Origin: a virus
Length of the DNA: 20,540 nucleotides
Direction: 5' to 3' (one strand)
Virus record (IMG/VR): IMGVR_UViG_3300032093_001035
Coordinates: 1-20,540 of that record
Shown one piece after another: positions 1 to 5,984 of this stretch. Position numbers and translations under genes: made by a program. Under the pieces are notes generated by a model. The model saw nothing but the letters and a program-made list of their open reading frames with translations. It had not been told where the DNA came from and made no database searches. The stretch's first letter is position 1; every line of letters starts with the position of its first letter.

Positions 1-27
1 AAAACGGACTTTGACATCTTCGCATGA
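1..27 (+). CDS. 3' end of an upstream gene (partial)
   Basis: The frame starting at base 1 reads K-T-D-F-D-I-F-A and then stops at TGA 25-27. This stop overlaps the next start codon in an ATGA arrangement (24-27), which is typical of translationally coupled phage genes. Only eight codons are visible, so neither product nor family can be named. By T7 gene order it could be any gene upstream of the pre-portal cluster. Confidence 0.4.
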   Translation, partial: KTDFDIFA

Positions 28-545
28 TGCCCAACGCTGACATAATCCGTAGTGCAAACTTCCCGGACCACTACGAAATCAAAGAGTTTCATGTGAAACA
101 CATCCGCGCCATGCGTTTGTGGCAAGCCGATATGAATACTATCGCAGCCTATGATGACTTCGATACCATCATCTCGGAATATGCGTCACGGTTCTTCTCA
201 TTCACCGTCTTCGACGGAGAGAAACCTATCCTTTGCTATTTATTTTTCCCGCTCTGGCACGGGAACTGGGAAGTGACAGTTTTTAAAGATGCCGATTATG
301 TGACGAAAAAGCCAGTTGAGATGACGAAATGTAGTAAAAACATGATAAAATTTATATCTAACATGACATTTGTAAGGCGTTTGCAGATAACTGTAAGAAA
401 TGATAATCCTAGAGCGGTTCGGTGGGCCAAGACGATTGGGTTCACCAGAGAGGCTTTTTTACGGTCTTATGCGTCTGACGGTTGTGACTGTCACATATTT
501 GCGAGGTTGAATCATGGGTTTCATAGCACAGGCTCTCGGTCTTAG
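24..545 (+). CDS. GNAT-like (N-acetyltransferase fold) phage protein
   Basis: A 173-residue protein. The C-terminal part (about residues 126-162) carries the pattern seen at the end of GNAT acetyltransferases: N-x-x-A-x-R-x-A-x-x-x-G-F, then an E-x-x-x-R step and a final beta strand. The N-terminal half is less typical, and I cannot pick out a clear acetyl-CoA Q/R-x-x-G-x-G/A loop, so catalytic activity is uncertain. Some T7-like phages carry a GNAT-fold protein in the structural region, annotated as a gp13-like virion or assembly factor; that is the most likely role, but it is inferred. Two adjacent ATG codons (24 and 27) could start it. I chose 24 because it makes an ATGA overlap with the gene before. 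No strong ribosome binding site is visible, which fits coupling. Its 3' end overlaps the next gene by 32 bases. The middle (about 280-420) is AT-richer than its neighbours. Confidence 0.6.
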   Translation: MMPNADIIRSANFPDHYEIKEFHVKHIRAMRLWQADMNTIAAYDDFDTIISEYASRFFSFTVFDGEKPILCYLFFPLWHGNWEVTVFKDADYVTKKPVEMTKCSKNMIKFISNMTFVRRLQITVRNDNPRAVRWAKTIGFTREAFLRSYASDGCDCHIFARLNHGFHSTGSRS

Positions 546-756
546 CGGCGGCGGAGGCGGTTCTTCGGCTGCACAAGAGAAGCAAGTTGCACTGCAACAA
601 CAGCAAGAGCAGCGCATTGCGGCTCAAGAAGCGGCTGCCGGTCAGCAAATGGCCGCATCAATCCGCGCTCGCACACGCGGTGGCTATCGTCAGTTGCTTT
701 CGCCAGAACGTATTGCTCCTGAAACTGGTCTGCCAACCAAACTCAGTGGTCTTTAA
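514..756 (+). CDS. Small Gly/Gln-rich protein, possible gp7.3-like virion assembly protein
   Basis: An 80-residue protein. It has a short hydrophobic start, a run of five glycines at residues 12-16, an Ala/Gln-rich probably helical middle, and a basic C-terminus with R-T-R-G-G-Y-R-Q-L-L-S followed by a T-G-L and a terminal L-S-G-L. Short proteins with an arginine/glycine 'RGG-x-x-LL' tail end are common just before the portal gene in podoviruses. T7 gp7.3, a small tail/host-range assembly protein, sits in the same place. The role is inferred from position and composition, not from a catalytic motif. The start at 514 is supported by a GAGG Shine-Dalgarno about 7 bases upstream, inside the end of the GNAT-like gene. 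The stop TAA overlaps the next ATG by one base. Confidence 0.7.
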   Translation: MGFIAQALGLSGGGGGSSAAQEKQVALQQQQEQRIAAQEAAAGQQMAASIRARTRGGYRQLLSPERIAPETGLPTKLSGL

Positions 757-1061
757 TGGTCGCTAAGAGATACCAGAACCCGCAAGGTGGCCTGAACGCA
801 GCCGGTCGCGCTTACTTCAAGCGTAAAGAAGGCTCGAACTTAAAGCCGCCGGTAAAGGGTGCGCCTCAATCGCGTGAGCAACTCGGTCGTAAGGCCAGCT
901 TCCTAGCGCGTATGGCGGGTGTCAAAGGTCCAGACTACGACGAGAAGGGCAAGCCAACTCGCAAACTGCTTGCACTACGGGCTTGGGGAGCCAGTTCTAC
1001 GGCTGATGCCAAGAAGAAAGCGGCTGCTCTCAGCGAACGCATCAAGAAGATGAAGGACTGA
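756..1061 (+). CDS. Small basic phage protein (DUF6321-like)
   Basis: A 101-residue, strongly basic protein. Recognisable conserved blocks are N-P-Q-G-G-L-N-A-A-G-R near residue 8, then N-L-K-P-P-V-K-G, then R-K-A-S-F-L-A-R-M-A-G-V, and K-P-T-R-K-L-L-A-L-R-A-W-G. I recall this pattern from a family of unknown function found in many environmental tailed phages (DUF6321). No enzyme motif is visible. The high Lys/Arg content suggests nucleic-acid or virion binding, but this is inference. The start codon overlaps the previous stop (TAATG at 754-758). It belongs to a run of small genes leading into the portal gene. Confidence 0.8.
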   Translation: MVAKRYQNPQGGLNAAGRAYFKRKEGSNLKPPVKGAPQSREQLGRKASFLARMAGVKGPDYDEKGKPTRKLLALRAWGASSTADAKKKAAALSERIKKMKD

Positions 1062-1063
1062 AC

Positions 1064-1237
1064 ATGAAAGAAGTATGGGATAAGCCTCGTCCGAAGTCTC
1101 TCGGCAAGAGCAAGAAGCTTACCGCAGAGCAAAAAGAACACGCTAAAGAAATGGCAAAGAAAGCCGGTCGCCCCTATCCCAACATGATCGACAATATCAG
1201 GGCCGCAATGCGGAAGGAGAAAAAAGATGCCTCTTAA
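1064..1237 (+). CDS. Small Lys-rich conserved phage protein, unknown function
   Basis: A 57-residue reading frame. It begins [15 protein letters not shown], continues with a Lys/Glu/Ala-rich helix, and has [11 protein letters not shown] near residue 34 before a Lys-rich end. The [11 protein letters not shown] opening and G-R-P-Y-P-N block look conserved: I recall similar small genes near the portal in environmental podoviruses. The start is supported by AAGGA at 1053-1057, six bases ahead of the ATG, and follows the previous stop by two bases. The last four codons overlap the next gene's start at 1227. Function is unknown. A small DNA-binding or packaging-associated protein is possible from charge alone. 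Confidence 0.75.
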   Translation: MKEVWDKPRPKSLGKSKKLTAEQKEHAKEMAKKAGRPYPNMIDNIRAAMRKEKKDAS

Positions 1238-1358
1238 GAAAGGTTCGTCCCAGAAGGTTATCTCTCAGAACATCAAAACCGAGATGAAAAGTGGTAAGCC
1301 GATGAAGCAAGCAGTAGCGATTGCTTTGTCGAAAGCTGGCAAGTCAAAGAAGAAGTGA
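1227..1358 (+). CDS. Very small basic phage protein (DUF6496-like)
   Basis: A 43-residue reading frame. It has [13 protein letters not shown] near the start, a middle with [11 protein letters not shown], and a terminal run of lysines. This matches my memory of a widespread family of tiny phage proteins (DUF6496), in which G-x-S-x-x-x-I-x-x-N-I and Q-A-V-A-I-A-L are conserved. The start has a strong AAGGAG at 1214-1219, seven bases before the ATG. It overlaps the end of the 57-residue gene by 11 bases and stops 7 bases before the portal start. Function is unknown. The helix plus basic tail would suit nucleic-acid binding. Confidence 0.78.
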   Translation: MPLKKGSSQKVISQNIKTEMKSGKPMKQAVAIALSKAGKSKKK

Positions 1359-1365
1359 GGTTACT

Positions 1366-2940
1366 ATGGCCAAGATGAGTATAGAAAACGTAATTAAACG
1401 CGCTAGCTTGGCCTCCTCCAAGAAAGACCAGTGGCGCACGATTTATCAGGAGTGCTACGAATACGCACTTCCACAGAGAAACCTTTATGATGGTTTCTAC
1501 GAAGGCGGTGTGCCGGGCCAAAAGAAGATGAGCAAGGTCTTCGATTCGACCGCCATCCATTCGACCCAGCGTTTCGCTAATCGTATCCAATCCAGCCTGT
1601 TTCCACCCTACCGTGCTTGGTGCGCCCTGCAAGCCGGTAATGAAATTCCTAGAGAACGCCGCGCTGAAATTCAGCAAGTTCTGGATTTCTACCGTGAACG
1701 GATGTTCAACACGCTGCGTCAAACGAACTTTGACCTGTCTATGTCAGAGTTCTTGCTTGATCTTGCAGTCGGCACGGCAGTCATGCTGATCCAGCCGGGC
1801 GACGAAGACTCACCTATCCGCTTCACCGCAGTGCCGCAGTATCTCGTGTCTCTCGAAGAAGGGCCGCACGGGACTGTCGATAATGTTTATCGCAAGATGC
1901 GTCTCAAGGGTGATGCGATCTCATTGCAATGGTCGGATGCCAAGATACCGCCAGTCTTGCAAGAGCAGATCAATCGGAAGCCGACAGAAGAAGTCGAACT
2001 TCTCGAAGCCACCGTCTATAACAAGGATGATGCAACCTATTGCTACCATGTGATCCATGAGAAAATAAAGGCAGAACTCGTCTATCGGACGATGAAGGTA
2101 TCGCCTTGGATCGTGACCCGTTACATGAAAGTAGCTGGCGAGGTCTATGGCCGTGGGCCGCTCATCACGGCTATGCCAGATGTTAAGACGCTCAATAAAA
2201 CGCTTGAACTCTTGCTTAAGAACGCTGCTCTGGCGGTGTCCGGTGTCTATACAGCGGCAGATGATGGTGTAATCAACCCGCAGAACATCCGTATCGAACC
2301 GGGTGCTATTGTGCCTGTGGCTCGTAACGGTGGTCCTCAAGGTCCAAGCCTACAGCCGTTGCCGAAAGCATCTGACTTCAACGTAGCCCAGATCGTCATC
2401 AATGATGTCCGTATGAACATCAAGAAGATGCTTCTGGATGACACGCTTCCACCTGACAATATGTCGGCTCGGTCGGCTACCGAAGTTGTGCAGCGCAGAA
2501 ACGAACTGGCTCAAAACCTTGGTGCCGCCTTTGGTCGTCTTATTACCGAGGCTATGATCCCGATTGTGAAGCGCGTTCTCTTTATCATGGATCAGACTGG
2601 TCTGATTGATATGCCTCTCAAGGTTAACGGTGGAGAGGTCAAGATCGTCCCAATCTCCCCACTTGCCCAAGCGCAGAATATGGATGAACTGAACGATGTC
2701 ATGCAGTTTGCTCAAATTGTGGCTGGAATGGGACCAGAAGCCATGATTACGATCAAGCGTGACGAGATTATTGACTATGTAGCAGAACGCCTAGGCATCC
2801 CGGCAAGATTGCTTACGACTCAAGACGAGCGTGAGCAGATTGCACAACAGGCCGCACAGGTTCAAATGGCTGCACAGCAACAACCAATGCAGCCGCAACA
2901 AGCCGGTAATCAGGAAGCACTGATGAGGGCAATGCAATGA
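1366..2940 (+). CDS. Portal / head-tail connector protein (T7 gp8-like)
   Basis: A 524-residue protein of the podovirus head-tail connector family (T7 gp8 is 536 residues). It forms the dodecameric ring at one capsid vertex through which DNA is packaged and ejected. Visible family marks are a helical start, the V-F-D-S-T-A-I-H-S-T-Q-R-F-A-N-R-I block (residues about 58-74) followed by L-F-P-P near 78-81, a W-x-x-x-R-Y segment around residues 245-250, and a helical region about 370-410 rich in R-S-A-T-E. The C-terminus is Gln/Ala-rich and probably disordered. I chose ATG 1366 over in-frame upstream alternative codons because GAGG at 1357-1360 sits five bases ahead of it. Another in-frame ATG at 1375 is less well placed. 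The gene lies directly before a Bbp19-like gene and the scaffold. Confidence 0.93.
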   Translation: MAKMSIENVIKRASLASSKKDQWRTIYQECYEYALPQRNLYDGFYEGGVPGQKKMSKVFDSTAIHSTQRFANRIQSSLFPPYRAWCALQAGNEIPRERRAEIQQVLDFYRERMFNTLRQTNFDLSMSEFLLDLAVGTAVMLIQPGDEDSPIRFTAVPQYLVSLEEGPHGTVDNVYRKMRLKGDAISLQWSDAKIPPVLQEQINRKPTEEVELLEATVYNKDDATYCYHVIHEKIKAELVYRTMKVSPWIVTRYMKVAGEVYGRGPLITAMPDVKTLNKTLELLLKNAALAVSGVYTAADDGVINPQNIRIEPGAIVPVARNGGPQGPSLQPLPKASDFNVAQIVINDVRMNIKKMLLDDTLPPDNMSARSATEVVQRRNELAQNLGAAFGRLITEAMIPIVKRVLFIMDQTGLIDMPLKVNGGEVKIVPISPLAQAQNMDELNDVMQFAQIVAGMGPEAMITIKRDEIIDYVAERLGIPARLLTTQDEREQIAQQAAQVQMAAQQQPMQPQQAGNQEALMRAMQ

Positions 2941-2947
2941 GGAATGA

Positions 2948-3175
2948 ATGGCTGACGAAAATAATGGACCGAATAAACAAAGAGATTTGGACACCCTTTA
3001 CGCTCTGGTGTTCCAAAGCGAAGCTGGCGCTAAAGTTCTGGCTGACCTACGACAATCGTATCTAGACCAACCGACTTGGTTTCCGGGTGATGATGCGTCT
3101 CATGGCTTCCACCGTGAGGGTCAGAACAGCGTTGTTCGTCAAATTGAAGGGCGTATCAAACGAGCGAGGACTTAA
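2948..3175 (+). CDS. Bbp19-like small phage structural protein
   Basis: A 75-residue protein with the layout of the Bbp19-like phage domain: F-x-S-E-x-G-A-x-V-L-A-D-L near residues 22-34, an aromatic segment containing F-P-G-D, then R-E-G-Q-N-S-V-V-R-Q-I ahead of a basic end. The family is named after a Bordetella phage BPP-1 protein and is usually found between portal and scaffold/capsid genes in podoviruses. Its exact role is unknown; a minor head or connector-associated part is likely. TGAGGA at 2938-2943 (overlapping the portal stop) serves as ribosome binding site four bases before the start. The stop TAA overlaps the scaffold ATG by one base. Confidence 0.75.
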   Translation: MADENNGPNKQRDLDTLYALVFQSEAGAKVLADLRQSYLDQPTWFPGDDASHGFHREGQNSVVRQIEGRIKRART

Positions 3176-3981
3176 TGACGGAAGATCAGACAACTCAGGC
3201 CGGTGAAGCCGATGGCCAAGCCGACAACCAGAGCCTGTTAACTCCTGAAATTGATAAGGTTGAGACGAAAACTGAGGTAGAAATCCCACATCGGGAACTT
3301 ACCGATGAAGAAAAAGCGGCTCAACAACCGGAAGAAGACGAGAAACTGGAGCGTCCAGACTATTGGCCAGAGAATTTCTGGTCGGATGCAGACGGTCCAG
3401 ATGTCGAAGCCCTAGCAAAGTCCTATACTGAACTCAGGGCGAAGTTCTCTCAGGGCCAACACAAAGCCCCAAAGGACGGCAAATACAATACAGAGACATT
3501 TAAGGCGGCTAATGTGCCTGATGATGACCCTGTTTTGCAAAGCTATCTCGCAACTGCAAAAGAAATCGGACTATCTCAGGATGCGTTCGAGAAGATTGCC
3601 AAGTCGTATCTTGATAACGTGACCGGCGCACTTGAGAAAATCCAAGTAGATCGGGAAGCGGAACTCAAGAAACTCGGCAATCGTGCTGATGACATTATTA
3701 AGGCGAACAACCAATGGCTCGGCAAACTTGGCCGGTCCATACTGAACGAAGCAGAATTGAACGCTGTCGCTCAAGCCTCTACATCGGCGGCTTTTGTGTC
3801 GGCTCTCAACAAAATTCGTCAGGCATCTGGTGAAATGGCCATCCCGACTGCCGGTGTTGCAACTGACCAGTCTGTATCACGGGATGATCTCTATGCCATG
3901 GTTGGAGACCCTAGATATGGTAAGGATATGGCGTTCACACGCAAGGTAGAGCGTATGTTCGCCGAAGCCATCCCGGGTTAA
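3175..3981 (+). CDS. Scaffolding / capsid assembly protein (T7 gp9-like)
   Basis: A 268-residue protein. Its N-terminal third (residues 1-65) is very acidic and Gln/Glu-rich and probably disordered. A helical middle includes P-D-Y-W-P-E-N-F-W near residue 61 and L-A-K-S-Y-T-E-L-R-A-K-F near 80. The C-terminal segment contains D-P-R-Y-G-K-D-M-A-F-T-R-K-V near residue 245. This is the organisation of podovirus capsid assembly proteins: the 'L-x-x-S-Y-x-E-L' helix and the 'D-x-R-Y' element close to the end, which contacts capsid protein. Length (T7 gp9 is about 307 residues) and position between portal and capsid agree. It would act inside the procapsid and leave before maturation. Its start overlaps the previous stop (TAATG at 3173-3177). 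A 152-base structured gap follows it. Confidence 0.88.
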   Translation: MTEDQTTQAGEADGQADNQSLLTPEIDKVETKTEVEIPHRELTDEEKAAQQPEEDEKLERPDYWPENFWSDADGPDVEALAKSYTELRAKFSQGQHKAPKDGKYNTETFKAANVPDDDPVLQSYLATAKEIGLSQDAFEKIAKSYLDNVTGALEKIQVDREAELKKLGNRADDIIKANNQWLGKLGRSILNEAELNAVAQASTSAAFVSALNKIRQASGEMAIPTAGVATDQSVSRDDLYAMVGDPRYGKDMAFTRKVERMFAEAIPG

Positions 3982-3982
3982 T

Positions 3983-4011
3983 TTGACACTTTTGGGCGGG
4001 TGGACTAAATA
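3983..4011 (+). promoter_or_regulatory. Candidate sigma70-like promoter before the capsid gene
   Basis: A perfect TTGACA (3983-3988) is followed, after exactly 17 bases, by TAAATA (4006-4011). The -35 match and spacing are ideal; the -10 box is weak (three of six positions match TATAAT). It lies just after the scaffold stop and would start transcription near 4017, giving extra transcription of the capsid gene. The -10 box falls exactly in the loop of an inverted repeat, so the region may instead be an RNA hairpin, or a promoter with a symmetric protein-binding site. In a T7-like phage, late genes are normally read by the phage polymerase, so a host-type promoter here would be unexpected. Confidence 0.4.
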
Positions 4012-4022
4012 TTCACCCGTCC
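3994..4022 (+). promoter_or_regulatory. 11-bp hairpin in the capsid leader
   Basis: The arms GGGCGGGTGGA (3994-4004) and TTCACCCGTCC (4012-4022) pair without a mismatch over 11 positions, two of them G-U, around the 7-base loop CTAAATA. No T-run follows, so it does not look like an intrinsic terminator. Possible roles are an mRNA processing or stabilising hairpin ahead of the capsid message (T7 uses RNase III hairpins for this purpose) or a symmetric operator around the overlapping -10-like box. The pairing is seen directly; the role is inferred. Confidence 0.65.
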
Positions 4023-4033
4023 GATAACCGAAA

Positions 4034-4096
4034 GGCCGGGCATCATGGTTGGGGAACCACAAAATCCCAAGTAAACGGCCCGTAAGGATAACCGTT
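4034..4096 (+). promoter_or_regulatory. Candidate pseudoknot and nested hairpins in the capsid 5' leader
   Basis: The hairpin TGGTT (4046-4050) / AACCA (4055-4059) closes a GGGG loop (4051-4054). That loop can pair with TCCC at 4065-4068, across the A-rich linker CAAAA (4060-4064), giving an H-type pseudoknot shape; one closing pair may have to open to supply loop length. Outer pairing is possible between GGCCG (4034-4038) and CGGCC (4076-4080). A further hairpin can form between AACGG (4074-4078) and CCGTT (4092-4096), competing with the outer stem. An 8-base direct repeat GATAACCG occurs at 4023-4030 and 4087-4094. The capsid ribosome binding site (GGAG, 4122-4125) follows about 25 bases later, so translational control of capsid is one possible role. 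I judged the fold by eye only. Confidence 0.4.
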
Positions 4097-4133
4097 GCGT
4101 GAGTAAACCTTAACCTCGAACGGAGCGATCCAA

Positions 4134-4976
4134 ATGGCACAGTTAATTTCTAATGCCTTTGTTACGCTGTTCGACGCGGAAGTAAAGCAAGCCTATCAAG
4201 CGTCACGCGCTTTGGCTGGCCTCGTCCGTGAGCGCAACGGTGTCGAAGGTTCTACAGTAAAGTTCCCGAAAATCGGCAAGGGTTCGGCCACAATCCGTGT
4301 CCCGCAGACCGATGTTTCGCCGCTTAACGTCAGCTATTCCCAAGTCACCGCTACGATGGCTGACTGGAACGCTGCCGAATACAGCGACATCTTCCATCAG
4401 CAAAAAGTCAACTTCGACGAGCGCCGTGAACTTGTTCAGGTCGTGTCGAACGCGATTGGCCGCCGTATGGACCAGATCATCCTCGACGCGCTTGCAGCTT
4501 CAAGCACATCGTTGACGGTCTCGAACGACATCGGTGCAGCGGACAGCAACCTTAACGTTGCAAAACTCCGCCGTGCTAAGAAGTTGCTCGATGCAAACAA
4601 CGTCCCAATGGACGGTCGTTGCATGATTATCTCGGCTTCGGGCCTTGAAGGTCTCCTCGGTGAAACTCAGACGACATCGGCTGATTTCAACTCAGTCCGC
4701 GCACTCGTCTCGGGCGAAATCGACACCTTCCTCGGCTTCAAGTTCGTGACGATTGGTGACCGCTCAGAAGGCGGCTTGCCGATTGACGGTTCTCTTGACC
4801 GCACCTGCTATGCGTTCCACCGCGATGCAGTCGGCATGGGTATCGGCATGGGCCAGCGCACCGAGATCAACTATGTCCCTGAAAAGACATCGTTCCTCGT
4901 AAACTCCATGTTCTCTGCCGGTGCAGTCGCCATTGACGACGAAGGCATCGTCAAGATCACCTGCCGCGAATCGTAA
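4134..4976 (+). CDS. Major capsid protein (HK97 fold, T7 gp10-type)
   Basis: A 280-residue major capsid protein of the podovirus capsid family, which builds the icosahedral shell. Order of elements: an N-terminal arm (1-40), an E-loop-like beta region (41-90), then the long 'spine' helix with F-D-E-R-R-E-L then G-R-R-M-D-Q-I-I-L-D-A-L (about 94-120). A P-domain helix L-R-R-A-K-K-L-L-D (145-153) leads into the strand R-C-M-I-I-S-A-S-G (162-170). The C-terminal beta part ends at S-A-G-A-V-A-I-D-D-E-G-I. It is shorter than T7 gp10A (345 residues) and has no C-terminal Ig-like decoration. I saw no sign of a programmed frameshift. GGAG at 4122-4125 lies eight bases before the ATG. Base composition is GC-rich (36 of 60 bases in 4441-4500), as expected for a highly expressed gene in this genome. 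Confidence 0.93.
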   Translation: MAQLISNAFVTLFDAEVKQAYQASRALAGLVRERNGVEGSTVKFPKIGKGSATIRVPQTDVSPLNVSYSQVTATMADWNAAEYSDIFHQQKVNFDERRELVQVVSNAIGRRMDQIILDALAASSTSLTVSNDIGAADSNLNVAKLRRAKKLLDANNVPMDGRCMIISASGLEGLLGETQTTSADFNSVRALVSGEIDTFLGFKFVTIGDRSEGGLPIDGSLDRTCYAFHRDAVGMGIGMGQRTEINYVPEKTSFLVNSMFSAGAVAIDDEGIVKITCRES

Positions 4977-4991
4977 GAAGGAGATTGAACT

Positions 4992-5264
4992 ATGGCTTTT
5001 GATTCTGCTGGCTGGAACACTATCGCAGCTAACAAGGCCGGAAATGCTCCGTCTTTGTATAGCTACAAGTCCGCCGATACACAGGCTACAATGAACACGG
5101 CTGCATACTTCAATTCAGTCGCGTCCATCGTAAAAGTCGGTGACGTTCTTTTTCTCTACGACACGACGACACCTTCGCTCGTCATCTCGTATGTGAATTC
5201 GAACAATGGCACGACCGTCGACATTGCTGACGGCACGACCATCTCGGCGACCGATACTGACTAA
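4992..5264 (+). CDS. Small capsid-associated protein (probable decoration/head accessory)
   Basis: A 90-residue protein without Cys and with few charged residues. It is probably all-beta. Recognisable blocks are A-G-W-N-T-I-A-A-N near the start, an A-x-Y-F-N-S-V segment around residues 38-44, V-G-D-V-L-F-L-Y near 49-56, and an end I-A-D-G-T-T-I-S-A-T-D-T-D. Similar short proteins ending in 'D-G-T-T-I-x-A-T-D-T-D' are, as far as I recall, frequent directly after the capsid gene in diverse phages. A capsid decoration or stabilising protein is therefore the best guess, but this is inferred from position and composition. AAGGAG at 4978-4983 is a strong ribosome binding site eight bases from the ATG. 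It ends 25 bases before the terminator, so it shares the high-expression capsid message. Confidence 0.75.
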   Translation: MAFDSAGWNTIAANKAGNAPSLYSYKSADTQATMNTAAYFNSVASIVKVGDVLFLYDTTTPSLVISYVNSNNGTTVDIADGTTISATDTD

Positions 5265-5288
5265 TCCAGTGTCCTTTTGAGTATTGAG

Positions 5289-5327
5289 AGCCCCGATTTG
5301 GTCACCCGAGTCGGGGCTTTCTTCTTT
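5289..5327 (+). terminator. Intrinsic terminator after the capsid genes
   Basis: The arms AGCCCCGA (5289-5296) and TCGGGGCT (5311-5318) pair perfectly over eight bases around a 14-base loop, and the T-rich tract TTCTTCTTT (5319-5327) follows at once. This is a standard intrinsic terminator shape. T7 places its T-phi terminator at the same point, between gene 10 and gene 11, to give abundant capsid message and reduced read-through into the tail genes. The same use is likely here. Confidence 0.85.
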
Positions 5328-5369
5328 GAGCAACTCATAATATAAATATCGCAGCTTCGGAGTTCTCGA

Positions 5370-5984
5370 ATGGCAACCGGCGATACCAAACTTAAAATCT
5401 GTAATGACTCCCTTATTATGTTGGGAGCCAACATTATTACCAGTTTCAGTGACGGTTCATCGGCTGCACAGATCACCGACCGTCTTTATGACGATATTAA
5501 GGTTATGCTCCTGTCGATGTATCCTTGGTCTTTCTCGATGAAGAAGGTCCAACTGGCTCGGCTGGAAACAACGCCTGTTACCGAGTGGAAGTATGAATAC
5601 GCTTTGCCGGGCGATCTGATTGCCGGGGCTCGTGCGCTATTCATCACGACATCAGCCGGTGGTCGTCCGGTAACGGGCTGGGAAAAGATTGGTAACAAGA
5701 TACAGACGAACTACGAGTCAATCTGGATCGACTATCAGTATGATGTGTCGGAAGATGCCTTGCCTCAGTATTTTGTCCAACTGCTCAAGTATTTCCTGTG
5801 CTGGCACTTTGCGGAGCCGGTGACTGACCAGATTTCCAAAAGCCAGTATTGGTCAAACATGGCGGTCGGTTCGGCAATGGATAATGGTCGTGGCGGATAC
5901 TTCCGTCAGGCAAGCATGATTGACTCGCAGAACCAGCCTAACCAAGTGATTGAGGACTATTCTCTCGTCGCCGTGAGGTATTGA
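5370..5984 (+). CDS. Tail tubular protein A (T7 gp11-like gatekeeper/adaptor)
   Basis: A 204-residue protein of the T7 gp11 family (T7 gp11 is 196 residues). It forms the dodecameric adaptor ring between portal and nozzle. The N-terminus has a helical I-C-N-D-S-L-I-M-L-G start, an I-T-D-R-L-Y-D-D-I helix (35-43), the conserved M-Y-P-W-S-F (50-55), and W-K-Y-E-Y-A-L-P-G-D (73-82), all hallmarks of the family. The C-terminal part is helical (L-L-K-Y-F-L-C-W-H-F-A-E-P) and ends in a beta-type tail. GGAG at 5359-5362 is seven bases before the ATG. It is the first gene after the capsid terminator. Its stop overlaps the next start (TGATG at 5982-5986). Confidence 0.9.
   Translation: MATGDTKLKICNDSLIMLGANIITSFSDGSSAAQITDRLYDDIKVMLLSMYPWSFSMKKVQLARLETTPVTEWKYEYALPGDLIAGARALFITTSAGGRPVTGWEKIGNKIQTNYESIWIDYQYDVSEDALPQYFVQLLKYFLCWHFAEPVTDQISKSQYWSNMAVGSAMDNGRGGYFRQASMIDSQNQPNQVIEDYSLVAVRY

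Noticed and set aside
11-46. A TTGACA at 11-16 with CATAAT at 41-46 as a promoter for the first gene
   Set aside because: The gap is 24 bases, too long for a sigma70 promoter, and the region is coding for the preceding gene.
1273-1722. Minus-strand open frames (for example here and at 1921-2340, 2350-2715, 11789-12232)
   Set aside because: All lie opposite clear + strand genes, lack ribosome binding sites and recognisable motifs, and have compositions expected of antisense shadows.
3994-4022. Reading the capsid-leader hairpin as an intrinsic terminator
   Set aside because: The stem is strong, but the bases after it (CGATAACCG) are not T-rich.
3982-4133. A tRNA or tRNA-like gene in the capsid leader
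   Set aside because: The stems do not form a cloverleaf, and no T-arm or anticodon arm pattern fits.
4900-4991. A programmed frameshift at the end of the capsid gene, as for T7 gene 10B
   Set aside because: No slippery run is seen near the stop, and the downstream gene has its own strong ribosome binding site and start.
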